This document shows, in pieces, positions 32,868 to 41,465 of a stretch of 64,000 nt of DNA; within the stretch, counting starts at the first letter, position 1; each line of letters starts with the position of its first letter. The DNA comes from Halopelagius longus (GTDB taxonomy: Archaea; Halobacteriota; Halobacteria; Halobacteriales; Haloferacaceae). The position numbers were made by a program, and so were the translations under genes. The stretch is taken from positions 124,001 through 188,000 of the forward strand of contig NZ_FNKQ01000004.1 in the NCBI RefSeq assembly GCF_900100875.1, in the 5' to 3' direction. Under the pieces are notes generated by a model. That model was given only the letters and a program-made list of their open reading frames with translations, had not been told where the DNA came from and did no database searches.

Positions 32868-33331
32868 CTCTCTCATCCGCTCATTCAGAACGGCCGATTC
32901 TCGAAACGCTCTACGATATTGCTCATTTTTAGCAATACAACCGCCCGGCGGACTACGTCGAACGTATCGATTTGTGGTTCCGAATTCACCGTTTCCTGTC
33001 CAAAATACGCCCGGAAGAGACCTCTACCGGACGAATGGTTCCCGGATGGTGTTTTCCTTTCCTCGAATACGACGTTTCGTCTGTTCCCGGAAAATATTTT
33101 GAATTGAAGTGATTGACGCCGAATAATGTGAGATAGCAATTGTTACCGTCCGAATGTCGCCGGTGGATGGACAAATATCGTCTGAAATGTTCGGAGAGGT
33201 TCCATTTCGGGTGTGTTGTGTAAATATAACAATAATATCGGGGCCGTCCGGTATTGGTGTACTCGACTACGAACGTCCGTTCTGACACGCAGAAAGTTTA
33301 ACTGCGATAATGATGATTGGTTTACAATAAC
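32868..33331. other. AT-rich non-coding region with hairpin
   Basis: These 464 bp contain no convincing gene; the minus-strand frames present have atypical composition. GC is clearly lower than in the flanks. At 32917-32937 there is a perfect inverted repeat with 7-bp arms TATTGCT/AGCAATA around the loop CATTTTT, 50 bp after cobO; it may act in termination. Near the IclR start, AGTTTAACTG (about 33294-33303) is a plausible TATA region. Confidence 0.5.
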
Positions 33332-34087
33332 ATGCAGGCCAAACATCCGGTACAGACAACCAGAAAGACCCTCCGACTGATAGAGGAGTTAAAGCGGAAG
33401 GGGCCGTGCGGGGTGACCGAACTCGCGGAGGACCTCGAAATGGGGACGAGCGCCGTCCACAACCACCTCATGACGCTCCGAGAGGAGAGCTACGTGACGA
33501 AGACCGGCGACGAGTACCGACTCGGCTTGAAGTTCCTCGAAGTCGGGGGCCACACGCGCAGGTCGATGGAGCTCTATCAGGTCGCCGCGCCGGAGGTGGA
33601 GGCTCTCTCGGAGGAGACGGGGGAACTCGCCCACCTCCTCGTCGAGGAGCAGGGGTTGGGCGTGTATCTGATGTGCTCGAAGGGAGAGAAGGCGGTCGAC
33701 CTCGAAACGTACGTCGGCCTGCGGACGTACCTCCATACGACGGCACTCGGGAAGACCATCCTCGCGCACCTGCCGGAGTCGCGCGTCGAGGAGATACTCG
33801 ACCGCCGCGGGCTGAAGCGCGAGACGCCGAACAGCATCGGCACCCGCGAAGAACTGTACGCCGCGCTCGAGACTGTCCGCGAACGGGGGTACGCCATCGA
33901 CGACGGCGAACGTGTGGAAGGGTTGCGCTGCGTCGCGGCCCCCGTCAAAACTTCCTCGGGCGAAGTGTTGGGCGCGATAAGCGTCTCCGCCCCCGCGAGT
34001 CGCGTCAGCGACGAGGACCTCTCGGGGAGACTGTCGGAGATGGTGTTGAGCGCGGCGAACGTCATCGAACTCAACATCAACTACTGA
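33332..34087 (+). CDS. IclR family transcriptional regulator
   Basis: A 251-residue regulator. The winged helix covers residues 8-65 ([38 protein letters not shown]). The IclR effector domain spans 80-245, with [27 protein letters not shown] and [12 protein letters not shown]. IclR proteins bind sugars, aromatic acids or central metabolites. It is convergent with a sugar-type ABC transporter and oxidoreductase operon and is the likely local regulator. ATG 33332 follows the AT-rich promoter; a TTG five codons upstream is less likely. Confidence 0.9.
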   Translation: MQAKHPVQTTRKTLRLIEELKRKGPCGVTELAEDLEMGTSAVHNHLMTLREESYVTKTGDEYRLGLKFLEVGGHTRRSMELYQVAAPEVEALSEETGELAHLLVEEQGLGVYLMCSKGEKAVDLETYVGLRTYLHTTALGKTILAHLPESRVEEILDRRGLKRETPNSIGTREELYAALETVRERGYAIDDGERVEGLRCVAAPVKTSSGEVLGAISVSAPASRVSDEDLSGRLSEMVLSAANVIELNINY

Positions 34088-34172
34088 CCGCCTCCTCGCA
34101 CGACCCCCACCGCCCGCCGGACCGACTCCCCGCCCGCGGAGACGTTCAGCGGCGTCGTCGGGTCTCGCGGTG

Positions 34173-35261
34173 TTACGCGAGCGTGACCGACTCGCGGGCC
34201 TCTTCGAGGAGTTCCTGCACGTGCACCGGGTCGCCGGTTCGACTGCTCTCCATCGCCGCCTCGATGAGCGCCATCGACTGGAGGTTGTCCCGGACGTTCG
34301 TCTCCATCTTCTCGCCGCCGTCCAACCACTCGACGAACTGTTCGACGAGCCACGTGTTCGCCCACTTCTCCTGTTCGTCGAGAGGGACCGCCTCGCCGGC
34401 ATTTTCGTCTAGCCCTCCGACGACGCCCTCCGCTTCCGCGTCGTACGGGTACCGCGTGATTTCTCGGTCGTCGAGGACGAGCGTCTCGTCTCGACACTCC
34501 GCGCGGAGGTAGTCGCTCATCCACCCGTTGAGCGTCGCGGCGTTCGACTTCGCCCCCTCCCACGACGCGCGGACGCCGTTCTCGAAGCGGAGCTGTACGA
34601 GCGCCTGCACGTCGCCCTCGTACTCGGCCCACTCCGGAAGCCACGTGTCGGCGTAGATGGTCTCGCAAGGACTCTCCGCCATGTCGGCGATGTAGTCCAG
34701 TTGGTGGACGGCACCATCGACCAGCAGTACGTCCTCCATCTCGTGGCGGAACGCGCCCCACGTCCCGTACGACCGGGCGTTGCAGGTCAACCGCCCGACA
34801 AAGTAGTCTATCGGCCCCGTCTCGCCGGAACGGAGCCGCCGGCGCAGCGTCGTCTTGTCCCGGTCGAACCGGTGGCTCATCGTCACACCCATCTTCAGCC
34901 CCGCGCGCTCGATTTTCTCCGCGATGCGGACGGACGCTTCGAGCGAATCGGCGATGGGCTTCTCGGTGAGGACGTGGACGTCGTGTTCGATGGCGATGTC
35001 CACGATGTCCTCGTGAATCCACGGCGGAACGACGACGGCGCAGAAGTCGGCGTCCACCTCCTCGAAGGCTCGCTCGGCGTCCGTGTAGCAGTCCGAAGGG
35101 TCCACGCCGAGATGCTCGACGGCGTTCTCGTGCGCCGCCTCGTCTACGTCCACGGCGGCGACGACGTCGACGAGTTCGTCTTCCACGTTCGGGGGCAGGT
35201 ACTCGGAACACCAGTTTGCGCCCTGTCCGCCCGTGCCGACCAGAATTGCGCGGTATGTCAT
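34173..35261 (-). CDS. Gfo/Idh/MocA family oxidoreductase
   Basis: A 362-residue NAD(P)-dependent dehydrogenase. The Rossmann domain carries AILVGTGGQGANW (residues 5-17) and VVAAVDVDEAA. The catalytic region is HVLTEKPIADSLEASVRIAE, containing the conserved EKP lysine. The C-terminal alpha/beta domain includes DGAVHQLDYIADM with the usual active-site D/H. It probably oxidises a sugar or inositol derivative imported by the upstream ABC system, from which it is separated by 176 bp. The ATG at 35261 opens at MTYRAILVG; upstream in-frame sequence is not family-like. Confidence 0.88.
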   Translation of the reverse strand: MTYRAILVGTGGQGANWCSEYLPPNVEDELVDVVAAVDVDEAAHENAVEHLGVDPSDCYTDAERAFEEVDADFCAVVVPPWIHEDIVDIAIEHDVHVLTEKPIADSLEASVRIAEKIERAGLKMGVTMSHRFDRDKTTLRRRLRSGETGPIDYFVGRLTCNARSYGTWGAFRHEMEDVLLVDGAVHQLDYIADMAESPCETIYADTWLPEWAEYEGDVQALVQLRFENGVRASWEGAKSNAATLNGWMSDYLRAECRDETLVLDDREITRYPYDAEAEGVVGGLDENAGEAVPLDEQEKWANTWLVEQFVEWLDGGEKMETNVRDNLQSMALIEAAMESSRTGDPVHVQELLEEARESVTLA

Positions 35262-35437
35262 CGATAGCTCTGTTCGAACAGCTGTCCGCCGTATGATAGT
35301 TCTTTCCACTGTGGTCGAACCGCGGCGGGACGAGAGACCGGTCGAGGCGCAACCGGTCGAGTCGCCGGCGTTCCGGACGGTGAGCGTGACCGGACGAGAG
35401 CGCGACGGGACGGGGCGGAGGCGAGTGGCCGCGAGCG

Positions 35438-36373
35438 CTACTCCTTGAGCGCTCCCTGCGTGAGACCGCTGACGATGCGGTCCTGCGCCACCATCACGAG
35501 AATCGCCATCGGGACGACGCCGACGATACTCGCCGCGGCCATGAGGTTGTACGCGACCTGTTGGGTCCCCTGGAACGCGAGGATACCGTGCAGCACCGGC
35601 GACCAGCTATCGACGGTTCCGTTCACCATCAGGTACGAGAAGAAGAACTCGTTGTACACGATGATGAACGTGAGGATGCCCGCCGTCGCGACGCCGGGCG
35701 CGGAGAGGGGGACGATGACCCGAAACAGCGCGCCGATTCGGGTGGACCCCTCGATGCGCGCGGCGTCCTCCAGCCCGTCGGGTATCTGGCTGTAGAACGT
35801 TGAGAGGACGAAGATGATGAGCGGCATCACCAGCGCGCTCAGGGGCATCACCACCGCCCACGGCGTGTTGTACAACTGCGGGTACGAGAGGCCGAACAGG
35901 TCGATGTTCCCCGTGAACAGCCGAAAGAGGGGGATGAGGAACGCCACCGGCGGGAAGTACGAGATGATGAGTACGACCAACATGAGCGGCGTCCGCCCCG
36001 GGAAGTCGTACCGTCCGAAGACGTACCCCGCGATGCTCCCGATGAGGAGCACGATGATAGTCGAGAACGTCGCGATGAGGATGCTGTTCAGGACGTACCG
36101 GTGAAACGGGATGACCTGAAATATCTCGACGAACGCCGCGGGGTTGAACCCCTTCGGAACGACCCCCATGTTCGAGATGTTCCGGTTCGGGGTGAGCGCG
36201 ATGACGAACAGCCAGTAGAAGGGGAACAGCGACACCGTCAGGAAGAACCCGATACCGATGTACGTTAACCACTCGTAGACGCTATCGGGGTCCTGAATCG
36301 CCTTCAGGGAGGCTCGTTCGAGGATGTTCTTCTCTCCGGTCTTCGCGTCGGCCACGTCTGATTCGGTGCTCAT
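35438..36373 (-). CDS. CUT1 sugar ABC transporter permease (MalG type)
   Basis: A 311-residue inner-membrane permease with six helices in residues 35-300. The EAA loop (EDAARIEGSTRIGALFRVIV, then PLSAPG) that contacts the ATPase is clear. MalG-type features include the first helix after a cytoplasmic arm and ending in SGLTQGALKE. It is the last gene of the SBP-permease-permease run, starting 1 base after the stop of the upstream permease. It imports a sugar or oligosaccharide. Confidence 0.92.
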   Translation of the reverse strand: MSTESDVADAKTGEKNILERASLKAIQDPDSVYEWLTYIGIGFFLTVSLFPFYWLFVIALTPNRNISNMGVVPKGFNPAAFVEIFQVIPFHRYVLNSILIATFSTIIVLLIGSIAGYVFGRYDFPGRTPLMLVVLIISYFPPVAFLIPLFRLFTGNIDLFGLSYPQLYNTPWAVVMPLSALVMPLIIFVLSTFYSQIPDGLEDAARIEGSTRIGALFRVIVPLSAPGVATAGILTFIIVYNEFFFSYLMVNGTVDSWSPVLHGILAFQGTQQVAYNLMAAASIVGVVPMAILVMVAQDRIVSGLTQGALKE

Positions 36374-36374
36374 C

Positions 36375-37358
36375 TTAGATTCCTCCGTTCTCTTGATCGT
36401 TGAACTGGACGAGGTAGACGAGGAGTAACACTCCGATTATCGCCGCGACGATGAACGCGACGGCCGCGGCGGAACCGAACCGGTTCACGTTCCACGTCGA
36501 GACGACGAGACAGCTGAGCGTCGGCACCGTGTTACAGCCCGACAGCGTCTCGACCAACCCGTACACTTTGACCGCCGCGATGGTCCGAAACAGCAACGCG
36601 ACGAGAAGCGTCGGCAGGACGAGCGGGAACGTTATCGTGCGGAACTGCTGAACCTTCGTCGCGCCGGACATCTTCGCGACGTCGTACAGCGAGCGGTCGA
36701 TGCTCTGGAGGCCCGCGAGGATGAGAAGCGCCATGAACGCCGACTGCTTCCAGATGTCCGCGAGGATGGCGATCAGGAGCGAGTCTTGGCTGTTCGACAG
36801 CGGCGCTTCGGAGATTAACCCCAGATTAGCGAGCGGTTCGACGAGGAACCCGAGCGACGGCTGAAACAGCAGGTAGAATATCATCCCTTGGATGACGATG
36901 GGGACGGCCCACGGGAGTATCATCCCCACGCGCACCCACCGCCGCCCGCGGAACTTCTGGTCGAGGATGAGCGCCATCGTGAATCCGAGTACCGTCTCGG
37001 CGACCACCGCGCCGAAGGTGAAGATGAGCGTCACGGGCGCGGCGCTCGTGAACGGTCGGTCGAGGTCGAAGAACGGCCGACGGAGGCTAGCCTCCCCCGT
37101 CAGCACTCGGACGTAGTTCTGCAGACCGACGAAATCGCCGATGGGGTTCGAGGAGACGATGTTGTCGGCGTGCAGCGAGATGTTGGCCGTGTAGAGCAGC
37201 GGCCAGATGGCCATCGTCCCGAGGAGCGCGAACACCGGAAGCAACATCACGTAGACGAACTGCGTCTCGTTCAGTCGCTCCAGACGGTTCGCGAGGGCGA
37301 TATCCGGCCGGTACCACGGAGTCCCTCCGGCCAACGTCGTCTTCTTTTCGGTGCTCAT
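36375..37358 (-). CDS. CUT1 sugar ABC transporter permease (MalF/UgpA type)
   Basis: A 327-residue permease with six membrane helices. The EAA motif reads LYDVAKMSGATKVQQFRTIT, then FPLVLPT. Its start (MSTEKKTTLAGGTPWYRPD) overlaps the stop of the substrate-binding protein gene by four bases, showing translational coupling. The open frame extends upstream to 37715 only as a shadow of that gene. Together with the MalG-type partner it forms the membrane channel. Confidence 0.92.
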   Translation of the reverse strand: MSTEKKTTLAGGTPWYRPDIALANRLERLNETQFVYVMLLPVFALLGTMAIWPLLYTANISLHADNIVSSNPIGDFVGLQNYVRVLTGEASLRRPFFDLDRPFTSAAPVTLIFTFGAVVAETVLGFTMALILDQKFRGRRWVRVGMILPWAVPIVIQGMIFYLLFQPSLGFLVEPLANLGLISEAPLSNSQDSLLIAILADIWKQSAFMALLILAGLQSIDRSLYDVAKMSGATKVQQFRTITFPLVLPTLLVALLFRTIAAVKVYGLVETLSGCNTVPTLSCLVVSTWNVNRFGSAAAVAFIVAAIIGVLLLVYLVQFNDQENGGI

Positions 37359-38851
37359 GAGCCGCTGTAGGAGCTTTCGAACTCCTTCAGGCGCGTTTGA
37401 AGCCGATTCATCGCCTCCGTCACGGGCTTGTCGTCGACGATAGCCGAGTGCGCCTCCTGCGCGACGGCGTCGGACTGCTGGGGCCAGACGGGCGTCGCCG
37501 GGCGGGCCATCGTGTTCTTCCCGGCGTACGTGAGCGGTTCGAGATACCGGCCCATGATGGGGACGTCGGTGGAACTCTGGAGGACGTCCGGCACCGGCGG
37601 GAGGTGGCCCGATATCTCGAAGTTCGCCCGCTGGAACGACTCCGTCGAGAGCGCCTGCAGGAACTGGATGCTCGCCTCCAAGTTCTCCGTGTTCGGGTTG
37701 ACGGAGAAGTTCCACCCGCCGAGCGCGCCGATGGAGCCGCCGGTTCCGGGGTACTTCCCTTCGCCTTCGGGCACGCCGTACGGGAGCGGGATGACGCCCA
37801 TGTCCTCGCCGAGTGCGTCGTCCGCCCCGTTGATGTTGATGGAGTACGGCCAGTTGCGGAGCGCCACGGCGTTACCCTGCGTGAACGGTCGCATCGACGG
37901 CGACAGCCCCCACTGGGACGCCTCCTGGGAGGTGATTCCCCCGGCGAACCCGTCGAGCGTGTCCTGGGCGTCGCTCCCGTGGATGAACGTCCGGGCCATC
38001 CGGAGCGACTGGAGGACGGGCTCTTCGGTGACGGTTATCGGCCGGTCGCCGACCGGGCCGTAGAGGTTCTCCTTGGGGTTGCCGAAGTACGCCCCGCCCC
38101 ACGAACTGAGGAACTCGTTGAAGACGCAGCAGGCCAGTTGAATCTCGGAGGCGGCCTGCCAGTTGAACCCGTACTTCGCGTCGGACTGCTCGTGGACGTC
38201 CGCCAGTTCGTTTGAGAACTGCTCCCACGACATCGGGTCGGTCGCGTACTGTTGCCAGTCGTACCCGGCGTCCTGAACGAGGTCCTTCCGGTACTGAATC
38301 GTGGGGAAGTCCGGGTAGAGGGGGACGCCGTAGAGGTCGCCGTTTGGTCCGGTCGCGGACCTGACGCTCTCTTGGAAGTAGTCGTTGTGGACCGTATCGA
38401 GCAGGTCCTGCGGCAGTTCCTGTTCGAGGTTGAGCAGCTGTTCGCGGATGATGAACGGAATCGTCCACCCGCTGTCGAACACCAGCAGGTCGGGTTTGGC
38501 CTGCCCGGCCGAGAGCCACTGGTTGTACTGGCTCTGCATCTCGTCTGTGGTGGACCCGGCGCTTACGAACTCCAGTCCGATGTCCTCCGACAGTCCGGCG
38601 TCGTACAGCGCTTGCTTGACCTTCTCGCTTTGGTTGCGCCACTCCGAGTGGGCGCTCAACTGGAGCGTCGTCGAACCGCCGCCGCCGCCCCCGGCCGTCC
38701 CGCCCGTCGTCCCCTCGCCGCCGCTACTGGAACACCCGGCGAACCCGGCGGTGACGCCCGTCGCGCCGGCGGCGGCGACGAACCGTCGTCGGCTGATCGC
38801 CCTTCGAACGGTACGCTCTCCCTTCCTATCGCTGGCCCCGTTGCTTGACAT
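37355..38851 (-). CDS. ABC transporter solute-binding lipoprotein (family 1)
   Basis: A 498-residue extracellular binding protein. It has a Tat-type signal (AISRRRFVAAAGATGVTAGF) and lipobox FAGC, then a Gly/Ser/Thr spacer. The mature part is a family 1 binding protein with typical phrases LLVFDSGWTIPF, YGVPLYPDFPTIQYRKDLV and GGWNFSVNPNTENLEASIQF. It captures a sugar for the downstream permeases. Start ATG 38851 has TATA ATATAT (38881-38886) about 33 bp upstream, inside the palindrome ACATATATGT. A TTG two codons earlier is possible. Confidence 0.92.
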   Translation of the reverse strand: MSSNGASDRKGERTVRRAISRRRFVAAAGATGVTAGFAGCSSSGGEGTTGGTAGGGGGGSTTLQLSAHSEWRNQSEKVKQALYDAGLSEDIGLEFVSAGSTTDEMQSQYNQWLSAGQAKPDLLVFDSGWTIPFIIREQLLNLEQELPQDLLDTVHNDYFQESVRSATGPNGDLYGVPLYPDFPTIQYRKDLVQDAGYDWQQYATDPMSWEQFSNELADVHEQSDAKYGFNWQAASEIQLACCVFNEFLSSWGGAYFGNPKENLYGPVGDRPITVTEEPVLQSLRMARTFIHGSDAQDTLDGFAGGITSQEASQWGLSPSMRPFTQGNAVALRNWPYSININGADDALGEDMGVIPLPYGVPEGEGKYPGTGGSIGALGGWNFSVNPNTENLEASIQFLQALSTESFQRANFEISGHLPPVPDVLQSSTDVPIMGRYLEPLTYAGKNTMARPATPVWPQQSDAVAQEAHSAIVDDKPVTEAMNRLQTRLKEFESSYSGS

Positions 38852-39050
38852 GTACAACCACGACGACTGGACGAGCTCACATATATGTTTGCATCAAGCG
38901 CGCCGGTCGGTATCGACCTCCGTGCGAAGGGCGGCGGAATCTCCCGAACCGGGGGCTACGCGGCGCTTCTCGTCGCCGACCGGTGCGGTGTCGCGTCGGG
39001 ACGGTCCGGCGACGGTTTCGGTCTTCGGACGGGCCTGTGGTCGCGGGCGG

Positions 39051-40199
39051 TCAGGGGGTCGGCGCGGGTTCGTCTTCCAGTCCGTGCAGCAGTGCCCCTC
39101 CGGTCGCGGTGTCGAACAGGTGGACGTTGGACCGGTCGAAGGTGACTTCGACGTCTGCTCCCTCCTCGATGTCCTCCTCGGGGTCGACGGTCATCAGGAG
39201 GTACTGCTGACTGACCTCGCCGCCGGTCTCTCGGTCCGTCGGCACCGCCTTCTCGGGGATGAGGTAGACGAACATCCGTTCGCCGATCGGTTCGAGGACG
39301 TCGACCGACGCGCGCACCGACCCGAGCGACTCCGAGTCGGGGAGCGCCGCCCGGAAGTGGATGTCCTCGGGGCGGACGCCGAGCGTCACGTCCGTCGCGT
39401 CGCCCACGTCGGTCGAGCCGAGGTCCACCCGCAGTTCCTCCGCCTCGAAGTGACTCCCGGAGACGGTTCCGTCGACGAAGTTCATCGCGGGCGACCCGAT
39501 GAACCCGGCGACGAACAGGTTCGCGGGCTCGTTGTAGCAGGTCAACGGCGGGGCTATCTGCTGGAGTTCGCCGTCGTCGATGATGGCGACGCGGTCGGAC
39601 ATCGTCATCGCCTCCTCTTGGTCGTGCGTGACGTAGATGGTCGTCACGTCGAGTTTCCGCTGAATGCGTTGGAGTTCGGTCCGCATGTGGACGCGAAGCT
39701 TCGCGTCGAGGTTCGCCAGCGGTTCGTCCATCAGGAACACCTCCGGGTCTCGGACGATGGCGCGGCCGATGGCGACGCGTTGCCGTTGGCCGCCTGAGAG
39801 TTCGCTCGGCATCCGGTCGAGCATCCCGTCGAGCTGCAGCACCTCGACGGCGTCGTCGACGCGTTCCTCGATTTCGTCGCTGTCCGTCCCGCGGATGCGC
39901 AGGCCGTAGCTGATGTTGTCGAACACGTCCATGTGCGGGAACAGCGCGATGTTCTGGAACACCATCGCCAAGTCGCGGTCCTTGGGAGGCAGGTCCGTGA
40001 CGTCCTCCTCGCCGATGTAAACCGACCCTTCCGACGGTTTCGTCAGTCCGCCGATCATCTCGAGCGTCGTCGACTTCCCGCACCCCGAGGGGCCGACCAG
40101 CGAGATGAACTCCCCGTCCTCGATGTCGAGGTTCATATCGGTGACCGCGACGACGTCGCCGTATCGCTTGGTAACGCTCTGCAACCTAAGTGATCCCAT
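39051..40199 (-). CDS. ABC transporter ATP-binding protein (MalK/UgpC type)
   Basis: A 382-residue ATPase. Walker A is GPSGCGKST (residues 36-44), the Q loop is MVFQNIALFP, the signature is LSGGQRQRV, Walker B is VFLMDEPLANLD, and the H loop is VTHDQEEA. Residues 245-382 form the OB-like regulatory domain of MalK proteins (VTLGVRPEDIH). It energises the CUT1 permeases encoded 1.7-3.6 kb downstream and is separated from the binding-protein gene by a 199-bp gap. On its minus-strand promoter CATTTATG (about 40226-40233) is a TATA candidate. Confidence 0.93.
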   Translation of the reverse strand: MGSLRLQSVTKRYGDVVAVTDMNLDIEDGEFISLVGPSGCGKSTTLEMIGGLTKPSEGSVYIGEEDVTDLPPKDRDLAMVFQNIALFPHMDVFDNISYGLRIRGTDSDEIEERVDDAVEVLQLDGMLDRMPSELSGGQRQRVAIGRAIVRDPEVFLMDEPLANLDAKLRVHMRTELQRIQRKLDVTTIYVTHDQEEAMTMSDRVAIIDDGELQQIAPPLTCYNEPANLFVAGFIGSPAMNFVDGTVSGSHFEAEELRVDLGSTDVGDATDVTLGVRPEDIHFRAALPDSESLGSVRASVDVLEPIGERMFVYLIPEKAVPTDRETGGEVSQQYLLMTVDPEEDIEEGADVEVTFDRSNVHLFDTATGGALLHGLEDEPAPTP

Positions 40200-40347
40200 A
40201 CCAGCGAGCAGTTCACAGTTCAGTTACATAAATGTTGACTGGCGGCCGGCACGTCGCTCGACGGACGATTCGACGTGAGATGTAAGTGGTATGCCGATAC
40301 TTACCACAATCAGAGGGGTTTTTGCGACAGTCGCGAGTCCGCATCGT

Positions 40348-41313
40348 ATGGACGTAGGTGTCCTCACAGTTTCGTTAGCGGACAGAACGGTCGAAGAGGC
40401 GTTCGCGTACCTCGACGAGATAGGCGTGGACTCGGTCGAACTGGCGTGCGGCGGGTTCGTCGGCGACGACCACCTCCCGCAGTCGGAGTATCTCGACGAC
40501 GAGGCGGCCCAGGCGGAACTCCGGAACCTCCTGGAGGAGTACGGCCTCCGAATCGCGGCGCTGGCGACGCACAACAACCCGCTTCACCCCGACGAGGAAC
40601 GCGCCGCGGAGGCCGACGAGGAGATTCGGGGCGCGATTCGCCTCGCCGAACAACTCGGCGTCGATACCGTCGTGACGTTCTCCGGTCTCCCGGCGGGCGC
40701 GCCGGGCGACTCGACGCCGAACTGGATTACGGCCCCGTGGCCCGACGAACACCGCGACGCCCACGAGTACCAGTGGGAGGTGGCCGTCGAGTACTGGTCG
40801 GAACTGGCGGCGTTCGCCGACGACCACGGCGTCGACGTCGGCATCGAGATGCACCCGAACATGCTCGTCTACGAACCGCACGGGATGCTCCAACTGCGGG
40901 AGGCGACCAACGAGCGAATCGGCGCGAACTTCGACCCCTCGCACCTGTTCTGGCAGGGTATCGACATCACCGACGCCATCCGACTGCTCGGCGAGGAGGA
41001 CGCGATACACCACTTCCACGCGAAGGACACGAAGGTGTACGAGAGCAACGCCCGCGAGAAGGGCGTCCTCGACACCCTCCCGTACACGGAGGAGGCCGAC
41101 CGCTCGTGGCTGTTCCGTTCCATCGGTTACGGGCACGGCGAGGAGTTCTGGAAGGACGTGGTCTCCACCCTCCGGATGGTCGGCTATGAGGGCTCTCTCT
41201 CCATCGAACACGAGGACTCGCTGACCTCCTCCCCGGAGGGACTGGAGAAGGGCGTGGACGTCCTCCGACGCGCCGTCTTCGAGACGGAACCCGGCGACGC
41301 GTACTGGGCGTAA
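40348..41313 (+). CDS. Sugar phosphate isomerase/epimerase (TIM barrel)
   Basis: A 321-residue xylose-isomerase-like barrel. Strand-end metal ligands are seen as VELACGGF, TVVTFSGLP, GIEMHPNML (the E and H), ANFDPSHLFWQG (D and H), HFHAKDTKVY (H and D) and LSIEHED (E). The family includes inosose dehydratase and sugar epimerases that act on imported sugars or inositols. It is divergent from the ABC ATPase gene and next to the GH3 gene. ATG 40348 (MDVGVLTVSLADRT) has a GTTTTTGC element about 28 bp upstream and is preferred to a longer frame. Confidence 0.88.
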   Translation: MDVGVLTVSLADRTVEEAFAYLDEIGVDSVELACGGFVGDDHLPQSEYLDDEAAQAELRNLLEEYGLRIAALATHNNPLHPDEERAAEADEEIRGAIRLAEQLGVDTVVTFSGLPAGAPGDSTPNWITAPWPDEHRDAHEYQWEVAVEYWSELAAFADDHGVDVGIEMHPNMLVYEPHGMLQLREATNERIGANFDPSHLFWQGIDITDAIRLLGEEDAIHHFHAKDTKVYESNAREKGVLDTLPYTEEADRSWLFRSIGYGHGEEFWKDVVSTLRMVGYEGSLSIEHEDSLTSSPEGLEKGVDVLRRAVFETEPGDAYWA

Positions 41314-41465
41314 CCCCGACCGATCGACGCCGGAGTCGCGGCGTTCCGACCTCGATTCGGGGGATTAGTGCATCCCGCGCCGGTTCCGACTCCCCGAAAA
41401 CGAAATTATTATCCGAGAAAGATTTTTGGCGGAGGTAGCCGATTGTGACCACGGAGTAATAATAG

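Noticed and set aside
32885..33300. Several 60-100-codon frames in the AT-rich gap after cobO
   Set aside because: Composition is unlike haloarchaeal proteins (low acidity, high Tyr/Asn/Lys) and no start signals support them.
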